From contig NZ_CP155079.2 of assembly GCF_039634365.2 (NCBI RefSeq), forward strand, positions 3,844,001 to 3,908,000: a DNA stretch of 64,000 nt. Reading direction: 5' to 3'. A program made the position numbers and the translations under genes. The DNA is from Mucilaginibacter sp. PAMB04168 (GTDB lineage: Bacteria > Bacteroidota > Bacteroidia > Sphingobacteriales > Sphingobacteriaceae). A model generated the notes under the pieces. That model had not been told where the DNA came from and did not search any database. It saw nothing but the letters and a program-made list of their open reading frames with translations. Of this stretch, positions 43,484-54,500 are shown one piece after another. Each line of letters opens with the position of its first letter. Positions within the stretch are counted from its first letter, which is position 1.

Positions 43484-44182
43484 ATGTTATCTATAATTTA
43501 CCGAGATGAAGATCTGATTGCCATTAATAAGCCTAATGGCCTGCTCGTTCACCGATCGCCTATTGCTGCTGATGCTTCGGAGTTTGCTTTACAACTGTTG
43601 CGCAATCAAATTAACCAGCATGTTTACCCCGTGCATAGGCTTGATCGTAAAACTTCTGGTGTATTGTTGTTTGCATTAAACAAGCCGGCAGAAATTGCCA
43701 TGCAGCAGCAATTCGCCAACAATCAGGTCATAAAGTCTTATTTGGCGATTGTGCGCGGGCATACGCCCGAAACAGGCGCAATTGACTACCCATTGAAAAA
43801 GGAGAATGGCACTGTCCAGGAGGCCTTTACCGCTTATACAACACTTGCACATACAGAGCTGCCGGTTGCCTTGGGTAAACACCCTACCTCGCGTTATTCA
43901 TTAATTAGGGCAAACCCGACCACCGGACGTATGCACCAATTGCGCAAGCATTTCAGTCATATCTTCCATCCTATTATAGGAGATCGTACGCACGGCTGCA
44001 ATAAACAAAACAAGCTATTTACCGAAACATGGGAAATGAACACCATGATGTTACATGCACAGCAGTTACAATTTACACACCCTATGAACGACAAGCCAAT
44101 TACCGTACAAGCGTCATTGCAATCCGAGTTTGAACGAATGATGTTGCTGATGGGATGGAACGACGCATTAATTATGCTCTAA
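43484..44182 (+). CDS. truC: tRNA pseudouridine(65) synthase TruC-like (RluA family)
   Basis: 232 aa. Catalytic Asp54 lies in PVHRLDRKTSG. The N-terminus (IIYRDEDLIAINKPNGLLVHRS) and the length without an S4 domain match TruC rather than the larger RluA/RluD enzymes. It isomerises a specific uridine in tRNA. Converges directly on the Nudix gene, with stop codons adjacent. Confidence 0.88.
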   Translation: MLSIIYRDEDLIAINKPNGLLVHRSPIAADASEFALQLLRNQINQHVYPVHRLDRKTSGVLLFALNKPAEIAMQQQFANNQVIKSYLAIVRGHTPETGAIDYPLKKENGTVQEAFTAYTTLAHTELPVALGKHPTSRYSLIRANPTTGRMHQLRKHFSHIFHPIIGDRTHGCNKQNKLFTETWEMNTMMLHAQQLQFTHPMNDKPITVQASLQSEFERMMLLMGWNDALIML

Positions 44183-44758
44183 TTACAACCCAAATATCTC
44201 CGGGTACTGCAAGGCTGCTTTGAGTATAAAGTTCATGGAATCAGTTACCCATATTTTACCTTCTTTTACGTATTGCAATACCAGGGGCGCTGGCATGGTG
44301 AGCACTTCAATATTTTCAGTAATATCAAATTTCTGAACCGAATTAATCTCCGCATTGAAGAGCAAATATCCGTAGGTGATTTGCCGGGTTTTAGTAGGAT
44401 TATTGGCTATCATGCCTAATGATATCAGCTGGTTCTCGTGGGCTTTAATACCGGCTTCCTCTTCCAATTCATTTAAAGCCGATTGAATAAGAGACTTACC
44501 TTTTTGCTGCATGCCGCCGGGTAATTCGAGCAATATTTCGCCTAAGCCATGTTTGTATTGCCTTACTAATATCACCTCATGCGATGGTGTAAGCGCTAAC
44601 ACTTGTACCACATCACCCAGTGGTGAAAAGTAGTAATCGTCTATAACCTGACCTTCAGCTATTTCAACGGTATGGCGCAATAGCGGAAACCAAGGGCTTG
44701 GCGACACGTCTTCTTCATTCAGAACTTTCCACTTTTGAATATCATTGTTAGCCTTCAT
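44183..44758 (-). CDS. Nudix hydrolase with an altered Nudix box
   Basis: 191 aa, of the ADP-ribose pyrophosphatase-like size class. The Nudix box is at 82-104: G82...E97, E100, E101, G103 are kept, but the first glutamate (expected at 88) is Lys and the arginine (expected at 96) is Asn. The metal-binding glutamates EExG remain, so some activity may persist, but canonical hydrolysis is uncertain. Substrate unknown. Stop codon abuts the truC stop. Confidence 0.82.
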   Translation of the reverse strand: MKANNDIQKWKVLNEEDVSPSPWFPLLRHTVEIAEGQVIDDYYFSPLGDVVQVLALTPSHEVILVRQYKHGLGEILLELPGGMQQKGKSLIQSALNELEEEAGIKAHENQLISLGMIANNPTKTRQITYGYLLFNAEINSVQKFDITENIEVLTMPAPLVLQYVKEGKIWVTDSMNFILKAALQYPEIFGL

Positions 44759-44771
44759 GCGGCTAAAATAG

Positions 44772-44806
44772 CAAAAAAGCTGCCTCCCGCAATCTGCCGG
44801 CAGCTA
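44772..44806 (-). terminator. Terminator upstream of the Nudix gene
   Basis: On the minus strand AGCTGCC (44805-44799) pairs with GGCAGCT (44784-44778), followed by a run of T. It terminates the DUF1800-DUF1501 transcript about 50 bases after the DUF1501 stop. Confidence 0.85.
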
Positions 44807-44837
44807 AAGCACAACAGTGTGCATGCTTTATTACCTG

Positions 44838-46112
44838 TTATGCTTTCATTACACCTATCTTCTCGCCTTTCCAATCCGGAAATAGTAGTCTGTCATTGTT
44901 CACTTTAAGCTGGCGGTCGGCTACTTCGCTAAATACGCTGCGGAAATCGGTGGTAACAGCAAGGTCACGGCCATCCTCCAAATTTTCTACAGCCAGCGGC
45001 TTAATGTTACCGTGTACCAAACCACCATTAACATTATTACCTAAAATAAAGTTACAAGAGGCGCGACCGTGGTCAGTACCACCAGTACCATTTTGATGCA
45101 CGGTACGGCCAAATTCGGTCATCGTCATTACGGTTACATCATCCTGATAAGCGCTCAGGTCGTTCCAAAAGGCCATCATGCTATTACTTAGGTCGCCAAC
45201 GTTACGAGCAAAAATACCGTTTTCTGTGCCTTGGTTATAATGGGTATCCCATCCGTTAGATTCAGTAAAAGCCACTTCAAGCCCCACATCCATCTTAATT
45301 AACTGGGCTATTTGTTTAAGTGAATTGCCCAACGCCGAGGTTGGGTAAGTTACATTGTTGGCCGGCTTATAATTTTTAATATCGGCTTTCTGCAGCATTT
45401 TTACGGCATCAAAGCTTTCCTTGCCGGTGTTATGCAGTAAGCCTGTTGATGTTTTATCATACAGGTCTTCAAAACTTTTAGCAGCCAGGTTAGCCCCCGC
45501 CTTGTTACCCTGCATTTGTATGGCAAAATCTTGCAAGTTGCTAATAGCTACAGCCGGGTTATCGCCATAAAAAGAACGCGGCATAGCCGAAGTTAAACTT
45601 ACCGCCGTAAACGGTGTAACGGCATCATGCCCCAGCAAACCTACAGCCCGGTTAAGCCAGCCACTGGCTGTACCTTTATTAAATGGCGTGCCCGACTCCA
45701 TAAAGTCCTGTGCATCAAAGTGAGAGCGGGTGGTGTTAGGTGAACCAATACCATGTACAATACCTAAACGCTTTTCTCTAAACGTTGGTTCGAATGCCTG
45801 CATGGCCGGGTGCAAACCAAAATGACCATCTAAATCAATTAGCGGCTTGCCAGTGGTACTTGCTTTTGCTGCCGACATAAACAGCGTGGGCCGCGCAGCT
45901 TTTAAATACGTATCGGTAAATGGCGTTACGGCCATCAAGCCATCCATAGCGCCGCGCTGAAATATACACACCAGCACTTTACGTTTACCATAAGGTTTTA
46001 TGATTTGCTCACCGGCAACGGCTTCGGCCAAAAAGCCAGGTATACCGCCCATAAGGCCTACACCCATTAACGCTAAACCGCCAGATTTTAAAAAGCATCT
46101 TCTGTTTACCAT
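44838..46112 (-). CDS. DUF1501 protein with Tat signal
   Basis: 424 aa from the ATG at 46112. The N-terminus MVNRRCFLKSGGLALMGV is a twin-arginine signal (Arg4-Arg5), so it is exported folded. The body is the DUF1501 family (FQRGAMDGL, HFDAQDFMESG, WDTHYNQG, MTEFGRTV), related to the alkaline phosphatase/sulfatase superfamily. It follows a DUF1800 gene by 31 bases, a pairing seen widely in bacteria. Biochemical function is not established. Confidence 0.87.
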   Translation of the reverse strand: MVNRRCFLKSGGLALMGVGLMGGIPGFLAEAVAGEQIIKPYGKRKVLVCIFQRGAMDGLMAVTPFTDTYLKAARPTLFMSAAKASTTGKPLIDLDGHFGLHPAMQAFEPTFREKRLGIVHGIGSPNTTRSHFDAQDFMESGTPFNKGTASGWLNRAVGLLGHDAVTPFTAVSLTSAMPRSFYGDNPAVAISNLQDFAIQMQGNKAGANLAAKSFEDLYDKTSTGLLHNTGKESFDAVKMLQKADIKNYKPANNVTYPTSALGNSLKQIAQLIKMDVGLEVAFTESNGWDTHYNQGTENGIFARNVGDLSNSMMAFWNDLSAYQDDVTVMTMTEFGRTVHQNGTGGTDHGRASCNFILGNNVNGGLVHGNIKPLAVENLEDGRDLAVTTDFRSVFSEVADRQLKVNNDRLLFPDWKGEKIGVMKA

Positions 46113-46143
46113 AACATTTGGAGTTGTTTTGTTTATAATTAGT

Positions 46144-48132
46144 TTAACGGCGCTGAAATTCCGGCGATCCAATAATAACACCTACCACCTGTGCCAGCAT
46201 AGAATTATTACCATTAGCTGTTTGCACAGCCGTATAGGCATTCCTACCTTTTCCTTTGAGCCCTTTTCCTTTCACTGCAGGTTCACTACCACCCATCATT
46301 GGGTCATCAGGTAACACAGCTGAATTACCTGCCGGCTTGGCCTGTGCGCTGGCTACTTCTACCTTGGTCATCAACTGCGGATCATTTAATAAAGGTGTAA
46401 GCCGCTTAATGGTCTCGCTTAAATTACGTTCGGGCATAATCAATTTACTGTACGTAGCTAAGGCATCTTGTGCACTCTCTGGCTCGCGATGATTGTTTAA
46501 AGAGGCCAGATCTACCTTAACACCAGGTATACGGCCAGAGGCTAGGGCCAAGCCAAAGTTCATACGGTTTAATAACGCTCCGGTGTTTATCCAGTATTGT
46601 CCCTTATCAGGGAAACCGGTTGGTGCCTGGTAGTAATATTTCTTCTCTCCCATTTTGTTTACCCAGCTATAAAGCTGGTAAGGTTGCCTTATTTCGGCAT
46701 GCAAGCTCCGTACAGCACCAACTGCTAATTCAAACGGCGACTTGGTCTTCTCCCTGAGAGCTGAAGCGCTCCAGAACTCGGGCGATGATACCATGGTTAA
46801 CAAAACTTCTTTAATATCACCATCCTTTTCTTTAAAAGTGCGGGCCATTTTATCAACCAATGATTGTGCAGGCGCATCGCTCACAAAACGCACGGCCAAC
46901 TTACGGCTTATGAATTTTGCTGTAGACTGATGATGGGCCAGCATATAAAGTAGATCCACCCCTTCCTGGTAACCACCATTAGGGCCAAACTTTTTGCCCA
47001 AAACAGTTTTCTCGCCTTTATCATGGCGGTTAGGTATAAACAGGAAGTCGCCCTCGTGTACAAAGCCTTGCTTATCCAACTGTTCTGAGCTTAAACGCTC
47101 CAAAACCTTCTTCACTCCGCCCCCGTATGCTTCGTCACCCATTGGGTAAACGGTCCAACCAGTTAGCACTCGTGCTGCCTGGGTAACGTCTTGCTGGGAG
47201 TAACCGCCATCAACGCCTAAAGTATGCAGCTCCATAACCTCACGGGCATAGTTCTCATTCAATCCTTGCGCCCTCTTTGCTTTAGGCAGCTTTTTAACCA
47301 TTGGTGCGTTTGTCATCATCGAATCGCCCTGATTGCTTTGCATCATGGCAGCTAAACGCTTACGCTTAAGTGCAGCTACCGGCTTAGCTCCCCCTGCATT
47401 TTCACCAACGCTGGTAAAGTTATCAAGGTAAACCAGCATAGCGGGCGCTTTTGCGGTGGACAGTAGCATGGTTCCGAATTTACCAAACACATTTGGCCTA
47501 ATTACATCGCGCTCATAAGCCGGAATAAACACGGCACATTGATTTTTAGTAATAGACACGTTAAAATGGTTAAACCAAAAATCGGTCATTACTTCCTGCA
47601 GTTGGTTTTGCGTATAGGCTGCACGCAGTACCTTTTGGTTAATAAACTGACGAAACAGCTCCTGCTCAGGCGCCATGCCTTTTTGCTGCATGTAGTTGAG
47701 CAGCACCGTACGATATTCTTTTTTATCGGTTTTAACCGAATCTTTGTTCACCACGCCATCGCGTATGGCCATTCTAACTAATTGGCCGTTACGCGGATAT
47801 TTGGCAACCAGTTGCGCATTACTCATGGTTTCCGCATCCAAACGGTTAAGTAGTTGTGTGAGCGAATCGTCAGACTTCTTTGCTTCGAGTTGTTGAGCAA
47901 ACCAGTTCTCCAACCCTATTTTAATTACCTCATCAACCTGCCCGGGCGTAGCGCCGTAAGTGAAACGGCTTAATAAGTGCGCCGCTGCCTGCCGCTCGGT
48001 TAACCCCGCTTGCTTGTAGGGAAACTTTACGGTTGCTTTATAAGCATGCGGAATACTGTAAAAAGCGCAAAGCCCGGTTACCATAAACAAAATGGCAACT
48101 ACATATAACAGTTGTTGGATGCGAATTTTCAT
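46144..48132 (-). CDS. DUF1800 protein
   Basis: 662 aa with an N-terminal membrane anchor or signal (about 7-26). The DUF1800 domain covers most of the chain (HLLSRFTYGATPGQV, WFNHFNVSITKNQ, NENYAREVMELHTLGV, ARVLTGWTVYP, HDKGEKTVLGK, FISRKLAVRFV). Three acidic/Gly-rich insertions lie near 245-290 and 600-640. Envelope-located and probably a partner of the Tat-exported DUF1501 protein encoded downstream. No catalytic mechanism is known. Confidence 0.87.
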   Translation of the reverse strand: MKIRIQQLLYVVAILFMVTGLCAFYSIPHAYKATVKFPYKQAGLTERQAAAHLLSRFTYGATPGQVDEVIKIGLENWFAQQLEAKKSDDSLTQLLNRLDAETMSNAQLVAKYPRNGQLVRMAIRDGVVNKDSVKTDKKEYRTVLLNYMQQKGMAPEQELFRQFINQKVLRAAYTQNQLQEVMTDFWFNHFNVSITKNQCAVFIPAYERDVIRPNVFGKFGTMLLSTAKAPAMLVYLDNFTSVGENAGGAKPVAALKRKRLAAMMQSNQGDSMMTNAPMVKKLPKAKRAQGLNENYAREVMELHTLGVDGGYSQQDVTQAARVLTGWTVYPMGDEAYGGGVKKVLERLSSEQLDKQGFVHEGDFLFIPNRHDKGEKTVLGKKFGPNGGYQEGVDLLYMLAHHQSTAKFISRKLAVRFVSDAPAQSLVDKMARTFKEKDGDIKEVLLTMVSSPEFWSASALREKTKSPFELAVGAVRSLHAEIRQPYQLYSWVNKMGEKKYYYQAPTGFPDKGQYWINTGALLNRMNFGLALASGRIPGVKVDLASLNNHREPESAQDALATYSKLIMPERNLSETIKRLTPLLNDPQLMTKVEVASAQAKPAGNSAVLPDDPMMGGSEPAVKGKGLKGKGRNAYTAVQTANGNNSMLAQVVGVIIGSPEFQRR

Positions 48133-48230
48133 AAATAAGGTTATTGATAGCGGATTTTAGACGCTAAATTTTCATCAAGGTTTAGCGATATAGTGAATTT
48201 AACACAAACTTAACTTTGATAATGAACTTG

Positions 48231-48659
48231 TTACACTGCAAACAACTGACCCATATCTTTAAATGCCTTAAACTCTAAGGCATTGCCTGACGGGTCCAGG
48301 AAAAACATAGTGGCCTGCTCGCCCGGCTGGCCAACAAAACGAATTCCCGGCTCAATAATAAAATGGATATTTTTTTTCCGCAAGCGGCTTTCCAACTCGT
48401 GCCATGCTTCCCATTCCAATACCACACCATAATGCGGTATGGGTACATTGTGACCGTCAACTAAATTGGTTGGATGTTCTTCCGGACTGGCCGGCCTGGA
48501 TTTTAAGTGAATAACAAATTGATGTCCGTATAAGTTAAAATCTGTCCAGTGGTCGGAGCTGCGGCCTTCTGCACAGCCTAAAACATCGCGGTAAAACCGG
48601 CGTGCCTCGTCTAAATCATAAACTGGCACCGCTACATGAAAAGGTGTTAATCTGCTCAT
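48231..48659 (-). CDS. VOC-family (glyoxalase-fold) protein
   Basis: 142 aa, two beta-alpha-beta-beta-beta modules. Begins [22 protein letters not shown] and ends [15 protein letters not shown], both typical of the vicinal oxygen chelate family. Candidate metal ligands are His8 and the glutamate in the terminal motif. Function could be dioxygenase, glyoxalase or binding; the sequence does not decide. Single gene. Confidence 0.85.
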   Translation of the reverse strand: MSRLTPFHVAVPVYDLDEARRFYRDVLGCAEGRSSDHWTDFNLYGHQFVIHLKSRPASPEEHPTNLVDGHNVPIPHYGVVLEWEAWHELESRLRKKNIHFIIEPGIRFVGQPGEQATMFFLDPSGNALEFKAFKDMGQLFAV

Positions 48660-49347
48660 TACTATTTACTAATGCTCAAATTTATACATATTTTTATAAG
48701 CGCCGCCTTATAACATATTAACAATTCATCAACTACCAATAATCACTGCCGCAACCATTTAAAACGTGATTTGCGAAGCTTATGCAATGGGCTCAATGTA
48801 GACTTGGAAAAGATGTTCGAGGAATATGCTACATAGTGGATGATTAGATGTGTATTTGTGCAAATGCAAATCACCTTTTGTGTCGAATGGTAAAACACAG
48901 GTTTTAGCTGTGGTAGAAAAAAACAATTGCCTCCCAGTGATATATACCGAACGGCTGATGAAAGATTACGCATAGGTAAACACCACAACATTGGAAAAGC
49001 CTGCCCATGCAAAATAGTGGCTCCACCTGTGCCTGCAATTCGACCCGGTGGCTAAATCACCCAAGAAGTAGTAGCATCGTTAATTATTCTTTAAAAATTC
49101 AAACTCAGTTTCCTGCTTGTTTATAAATATTAAGTATTCCGCTACTAAATATTACTTATTAAACAACAAGCGCATATTTGCGCACTGTGGAAGTATGGGG
49201 ATTAATTAACCACTGTTTGAGGCTTTGTTCTCTCATGTTTTGGGGAAATGCCACCACAAATATATTGGGGTAACTCCTTTTTTAGCTATAAATAGGCGTT
49301 GGAACACCGTTTGCCTAAAGGTATTCATACAACGAATAAATAATTAT
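48660..49347. other. Intergenic region before the LruC lipoprotein gene
   Basis: No supported gene in 688 bp. An 89-codon minus frame at 48743-49012 lacks domain or signal features and is judged spurious. A small GCGCA/TGCGC inverted repeat is at 49170-49183. No exact TAnnTTTG promoter was found for the downstream gene. Confidence 0.4.
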
Positions 49348-51450
49348 ATGAAACACCTTTTTACATGTGCATTATTAGCGGGAGTAGTAACATTCTCAGC
49401 TTGTAAGAAAGACACAATGCAGCAGGAAGAAACAACCACAACTACTGTTACCGGAAATAAAATAGCGCCTGATGGCTTTAATTTTTCTACCACCAAAAAT
49501 GTAGCTTTAAACCTTACATTAAAAGCCAACAATAATGATGCGTTAGGCGGCGTAGTAGTAAGCGTTTACTTACCAACCAATACTGAAGAGCCTATTTTTA
49601 AAGGCGTAACTAATAGCAATGGCGTATTGCAAGGCACTATTACTGTACCTGCTTCTGTTAGCCAGTTAATTATAGATCCGGCTTATGTTGGATTGATGCG
49701 TTATGCACAAGGCACTATCACTAACAGCAATACTATTACAGCTACTATTGGTGGCAAAGACGGTTTTAGTGGTGATATCACTGCTCAGGAGGTAACTGTT
49801 AGTACCACAACCGGTACAGCCTCAACCAAATCAACGGTTGCTTACGGCGATCCGATAATTGCTTACCCAAGTCCTTATAGCGGTTCATCAAGCGCTATTG
49901 TTAATACTACTACTTATCCGTTTAAATTGGGTCGCCCGGTTTACCTTGAGGCAACACCCGATAACATTGATGCTTCCCTACTTTCTTATATCAATGCATC
50001 ATTACCAGAAGGCGTAGCATTACCAACCTCACACCCGGAGTATCTGACTACTACTGCAGTGCCTAACCTGAATATAACTGCAACTTCTGATGTTTGGATA
50101 ACATTTGTATCTGAAGGTGCAGGTTACGCAAACAGCCTTGCTTACTACACCTACCCTACTAACACTCCGCCGCAAAGCGTTTATGATGTTGACAATGCTA
50201 CACTGGTATTTCCTAATGCATCGTCATACGGTTCAGGCGGTGGCTTAAAAGCTGGTGACAAAGTTAAAATCGGCCGTTTTAGCGCAGGTACTTCTGTGGG
50301 CTTTGTTTTAATTCAAAATGCTTGGAATGGCAGTGGCGTATTAACCGGCAACACTAAATTCTATTCAGATTACAAACTGAACCCTGAGATCAGAACCAGT
50401 AATAAAAAACACTCAGTTACCCTTTGGGATGACGTTCACAAATTGTTCCTAATGGGTTTTGAGGACATTAACCGCGAAAATGGTTCAGACCAAGACTTTA
50501 ATGACCTTGTAGTATATGCTACTTCTAACCCGGTAACTGCTATATCACCTATCGGTGTACCAGCTATTGATAAAGGCGGAGATACTGATGGCGATGGCGT
50601 GCAAGACGAGCAAGACGCATTTCCTACTGATCCTACTAAAGCTTTTGTAAGCTACTACCCATCACAAACCGGTTATGCCAGCATTGCTTTTGAAGACAAC
50701 TGGCCTAAAAAAGGCGATTTTGACCTGAACGACTTAGTAATCAACTATCGTTATACTTTTACCAGCAATGCCAACAACCAGGTAGTGCAATTAAAAGGTG
50801 AGTTTTTACCTTTAGCCTCTGGTGCATCATTCAAAAACGGTTTTGGTATACAATTACCGGTTGCAGCATCAACAGTTAGCGCTGTTAGCGGTCAGAACCT
50901 TACTACAGGTATCATTAGCAGAGCTGCTAACGGTGTTGAAGCCGGCCAGAGCAAAGCGGTAATCGTTCCTTTCGATAACCACGAGAACCTGCTGAGAAAT
51001 CCTGACGGTGCTTTCTTTATCAACACCCTGATGGATAAAAACAAAGTTACCGGCAGCGTGGCTACTGTGATTGTTGATTTTGCCTCAGCAGTATCTGCTT
51101 CAACCTTACAGGTATCTAACTTCAATCCGTTCCTGATCAGCAATGGTCGCCGCGGTTATGAAATTCACCTGCCAGGTTTTGCACCTACCGATAAAGCTAC
51201 CACCAGCCTGTTCGGAACTGATGATGATGCTTCGGCTCCTGCAAGTGGCAAATATTACCTGTCGAAAGAAAACTACCCATGGGCTATTAACTTTGTTGGC
51301 GAGTACAAGTACCCTGTAGAATTACAACCTGTAACCGGTGCTTACCTGCACTTTGCTGAGTGGGCACAATCAGGTGGTACATTATTCCCTGACTGGTACA
51401 GCAGTGTATTAGCCGGTTTCAGAGACAACTCTAAAATATACAGCAAATAA
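49348..51450 (+). CDS. LruC domain lipoprotein
   Basis: 700 aa from the ATG at 49348, which yields a lipobox signal (TFSACKK). The mature chain has an N-terminal beta-sandwich (about 40-120), a DUF4114-like module (GFEDINRENGSDQDFNDLVVYA) and a C-terminal LruC domain with EDNWPKKGDFDLNDLVINY and a calcium-type DTDGDGVQDEQDAFPTD loop (thrombospondin type-3 like). It is probably a surface lipoprotein. The Asp-rich loops suggest Ca2+ binding. Function unknown. Terminator follows. Confidence 0.86.
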   Translation: MKHLFTCALLAGVVTFSACKKDTMQQEETTTTTVTGNKIAPDGFNFSTTKNVALNLTLKANNNDALGGVVVSVYLPTNTEEPIFKGVTNSNGVLQGTITVPASVSQLIIDPAYVGLMRYAQGTITNSNTITATIGGKDGFSGDITAQEVTVSTTTGTASTKSTVAYGDPIIAYPSPYSGSSSAIVNTTTYPFKLGRPVYLEATPDNIDASLLSYINASLPEGVALPTSHPEYLTTTAVPNLNITATSDVWITFVSEGAGYANSLAYYTYPTNTPPQSVYDVDNATLVFPNASSYGSGGGLKAGDKVKIGRFSAGTSVGFVLIQNAWNGSGVLTGNTKFYSDYKLNPEIRTSNKKHSVTLWDDVHKLFLMGFEDINRENGSDQDFNDLVVYATSNPVTAISPIGVPAIDKGGDTDGDGVQDEQDAFPTDPTKAFVSYYPSQTGYASIAFEDNWPKKGDFDLNDLVINYRYTFTSNANNQVVQLKGEFLPLASGASFKNGFGIQLPVAASTVSAVSGQNLTTGIISRAANGVEAGQSKAVIVPFDNHENLLRNPDGAFFINTLMDKNKVTGSVATVIVDFASAVSASTLQVSNFNPFLISNGRRGYEIHLPGFAPTDKATTSLFGTDDDASAPASGKYYLSKENYPWAINFVGEYKYPVELQPVTGAYLHFAEWAQSGGTLFPDWYSSVLAGFRDNSKIYSK

Positions 51451-51473
51451 CTATTTCTAAATACCAACTACGC

Positions 51474-51510
51474 AACAGGGCTGCCTCAAAAGGGCAGCCC
51501 TCGTTGTTTA
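51474..51510 (+). terminator. Terminator of the LruC gene
   Basis: GGGCTGCC (51478-51485) pairs with GGCAGCCC (51493-51500) around a 7-base loop; outer AAC/GTT may add pairs. The following tail is T-rich but broken by other bases. Confidence 0.75.
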
Positions 51511-51598
51511 TCTAAATCAAGGCAATACTATTAGTCGGTAACCCTAGGAGTGAGTAATAACGACGACAATATTTCTTTTTTGAAACTGAATTTATTAC

Positions 51599-54500
51599 TT
51601 ACTTCAGCACCGGCTGTACGTTAGTTAACGCATAAATACTTTCCAGCAGATCGTCGCTTGGGTTTACGCGGCATGTTTTGGATGGGAGGTCTATAAACAA
51701 AGTATCCTCGCTATCCTTCACCATAAAGCGTAAGGCACAATTTTTCACCTCGTACTTTTGGTTATTGGCTTCAACCATGCGCTCCAGGCTTTCTACCAAT
51801 TGCTCATTAATGTTATGCAGATGCAGACACACCGTGAGGGACTTTGTCATTTTATCGCGCATTTCAGATAACAGGTTGATGGCCGAGAGGCGCAAATCCC
51901 AGTTATCCTTCTGGCGGTATTTTTCTTCTACGTTACCTTTAATTTGTATAAAGTAGCCGTCGCCCAGCAGGTTTCGGAATTTAATGTAGTCATCGCCAAA
52001 AAGCGCGAACTCGTAGCTGTCAAAGTAATCTTCTATTACAAAGGTACCAAAGGGCTTGCCGGTTTTGGTCATTTTGTGCTGCACGTTAGCCATTAAGCCG
52101 CCAATGGTAAGTTCGCCCTGCTTGCGCAAGTGAGCAAAGCGTTCCATAATTTCGGGCGGTGCCTCGCCGTTACGCATGGCAACTAATATTTTAAGGTCCG
52201 ATACCTTGTTCTGGCAATATTTTTCCAGCTCCAGCTTGTAATTATCTAACGGGTGACCGGTTAGATAGATACCAATCACATCCTTTTCATACTTCAGCTT
52301 CTCAATCAGCGGCCACTCTTCGCACTCGGGCAGAGCAGGCTCGGGTATATAAGCTTCTACTGTTCCGCCAAATAATGATGATTGCGAACTATTTTTGGTG
52401 TTCTGGTAATCGTTACTATATTTTATCAAACGCTCTATACCGGTGAGCAAGCCGTTTTCGGTTTTGGCAAAAAAGCACGAACGATTTAAACCAAAGCTAT
52501 CAAACCCACCACTATACACCAGGTTTTCGTATGATTTTTTGTTAACGTTGCGCACGTTACTGCGCTGTGCAAAATCGAATATAGATTTGTAAGGGCCGCG
52601 CTCGTTACGCTCCTCTATAATACTTTCAATCGCCTTATCGCCCACGCCTTTTACACCGGTTAAACCAAAGCGCACATCGCCCGCTTTATTTACGGCAAAG
52701 GCCATGTCCGATTCGTTCACATCGGGTCCCAAAACTTTGATACCCATCCGGCGGGTTTCTTCCATGAAGAAAGAAATCTTATCAATGCTGTTCTGGTTAT
52801 TTAATACCGCAGCCATATACTCGGGCGGGTAATGCGCCTTTAAGTAGGCCGTTTGGTAAGCCACAAATGCGTAACAGGTGGAGTGCGATTTATTGAAAGC
52901 GTATTGTGCAAAAGCTTTCCAGTCGGTCCAAATTTTAGTAAGCTTATCTTTTGGGTGGCCTTTGGCCGCTGCCCCGTCCATAAACTGGGCTTCCATCTTG
53001 TTAAGTACCTCAATTTGCTTTTTACCCATGGCCTTACGCAAAACGTCGGCATCGCCTTTACTAAAGCCGGCCAACTTTTGCGATAAAAGCATTACCTGTT
53101 CCTGGTACACCGTAATGCCATAGGTTTCGCCCAGGTACTCTTCCATATCAGGCAAATCGAACGCCACGGGCTCTAAGCCGTGCTTACGCTTAATAAAGCT
53201 GGGGATGTACTCTATCGGACCCGGGCGGTAAAGGGCGTTCATGGCAATCAAATCCTCAAACCTATCGGGCTTCAGGTCGCGCAGGTACATTTGCATACCA
53301 TCACTTTCAAACTGAAATGTACCGTTGGTATCGCCACGTTGGTATAGCTCATATGTCTTTTGATCATCGAGCGGTATATAGTCTATATCAATTTCAACGC
53401 CATGGTTTTGCTTAATGAGGCGCAGGGCATCCTTAATAATAGTAAGGGTTTTTAAACCCAAAAAGTCCATCTTAATTACACCGGCATCTTCAATTACACG
53501 ACCGTCATACTGGGTAACCAGCAGGTCCGAATCTTTAGCCGTTGCAACCGGAACAATATTGGTTAAATCGTCTGGCGCAATGATGATACCCGCAGCATGC
53601 ACACCTGTGTTACGTACCGAGCCTTCCAGCTTTTCGGCCTCGCGCAGCACAGTGGCTCGTAAATCGTTACCGTTTTTTATAGCCTGCAGTTCGGGTACTT
53701 GCTCAATAGCCGTTTTAAGGTTGATGCCCAAGGTATCGGGCACCAGTTTTTTCATGGCGTTTACCTCGCTCAGCGGCATATCGAGCACCCGGCCTACGTC
53801 CTGTATACTGGTACGTGCGGCCATAGAACCATAAGTTATGATCTGGGCCACCTGATTCTTACCATATTTATCAACCACATAGTCAATAACCCGCTGGCGA
53901 CCGGCATCATCAAAGTCGGTATCAATATCGGGCATGGATTTACGGTCGGGGTTCAGAAACCTCTCGAAAAGCAGGTTATATTTTATAGGATCTATATTAG
54001 TGATACCCGTACAATAGGCCACCACTGATCCCGCCGCAGAACCACGGCCGGGCCCAATGAACACGCCCATGTTTCGGCCTTCCTTAATAAAGTCGGCCAC
54101 GATTAAGAAGTAACCTGCAAAACCCATGGTTTTAATGGTGAACAGCTCAAAGTTAATGCGTTCCTCAACCTCGGGCGTAAAATCAACATACCGTTCGCGC
54201 GCACCGGTCATGGTAAGGTGCTTAAGGTATTCCCACTGGTTCAGCACGTCAGATTCGGGTCCATCGTGTATCTTAAACTCGGGCGGTATAGGGAAATTAG
54301 GCAGCATGATGTCGCGCTTCAGCTTCAGCACGTCTACCTTATCAACAATCTCGTTGGTATTATCCAACGATTCTGGAATATCATGAAACAACTGGGCCAT
54401 TTCGGCCTGCGTTTTAAAATAGAACTGATCGTTCGGGAAACCGAAGCGATAGCCTTTACCGCCTTCCTCGTCGGTAGCAATGGGCGTGCTCTGCATATCG

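Noticed and set aside
48743..49012. 89-codon minus-strand frame
   Set aside because: No domain, signal or promoter, poor codon character; lies in an intergenic stretch.
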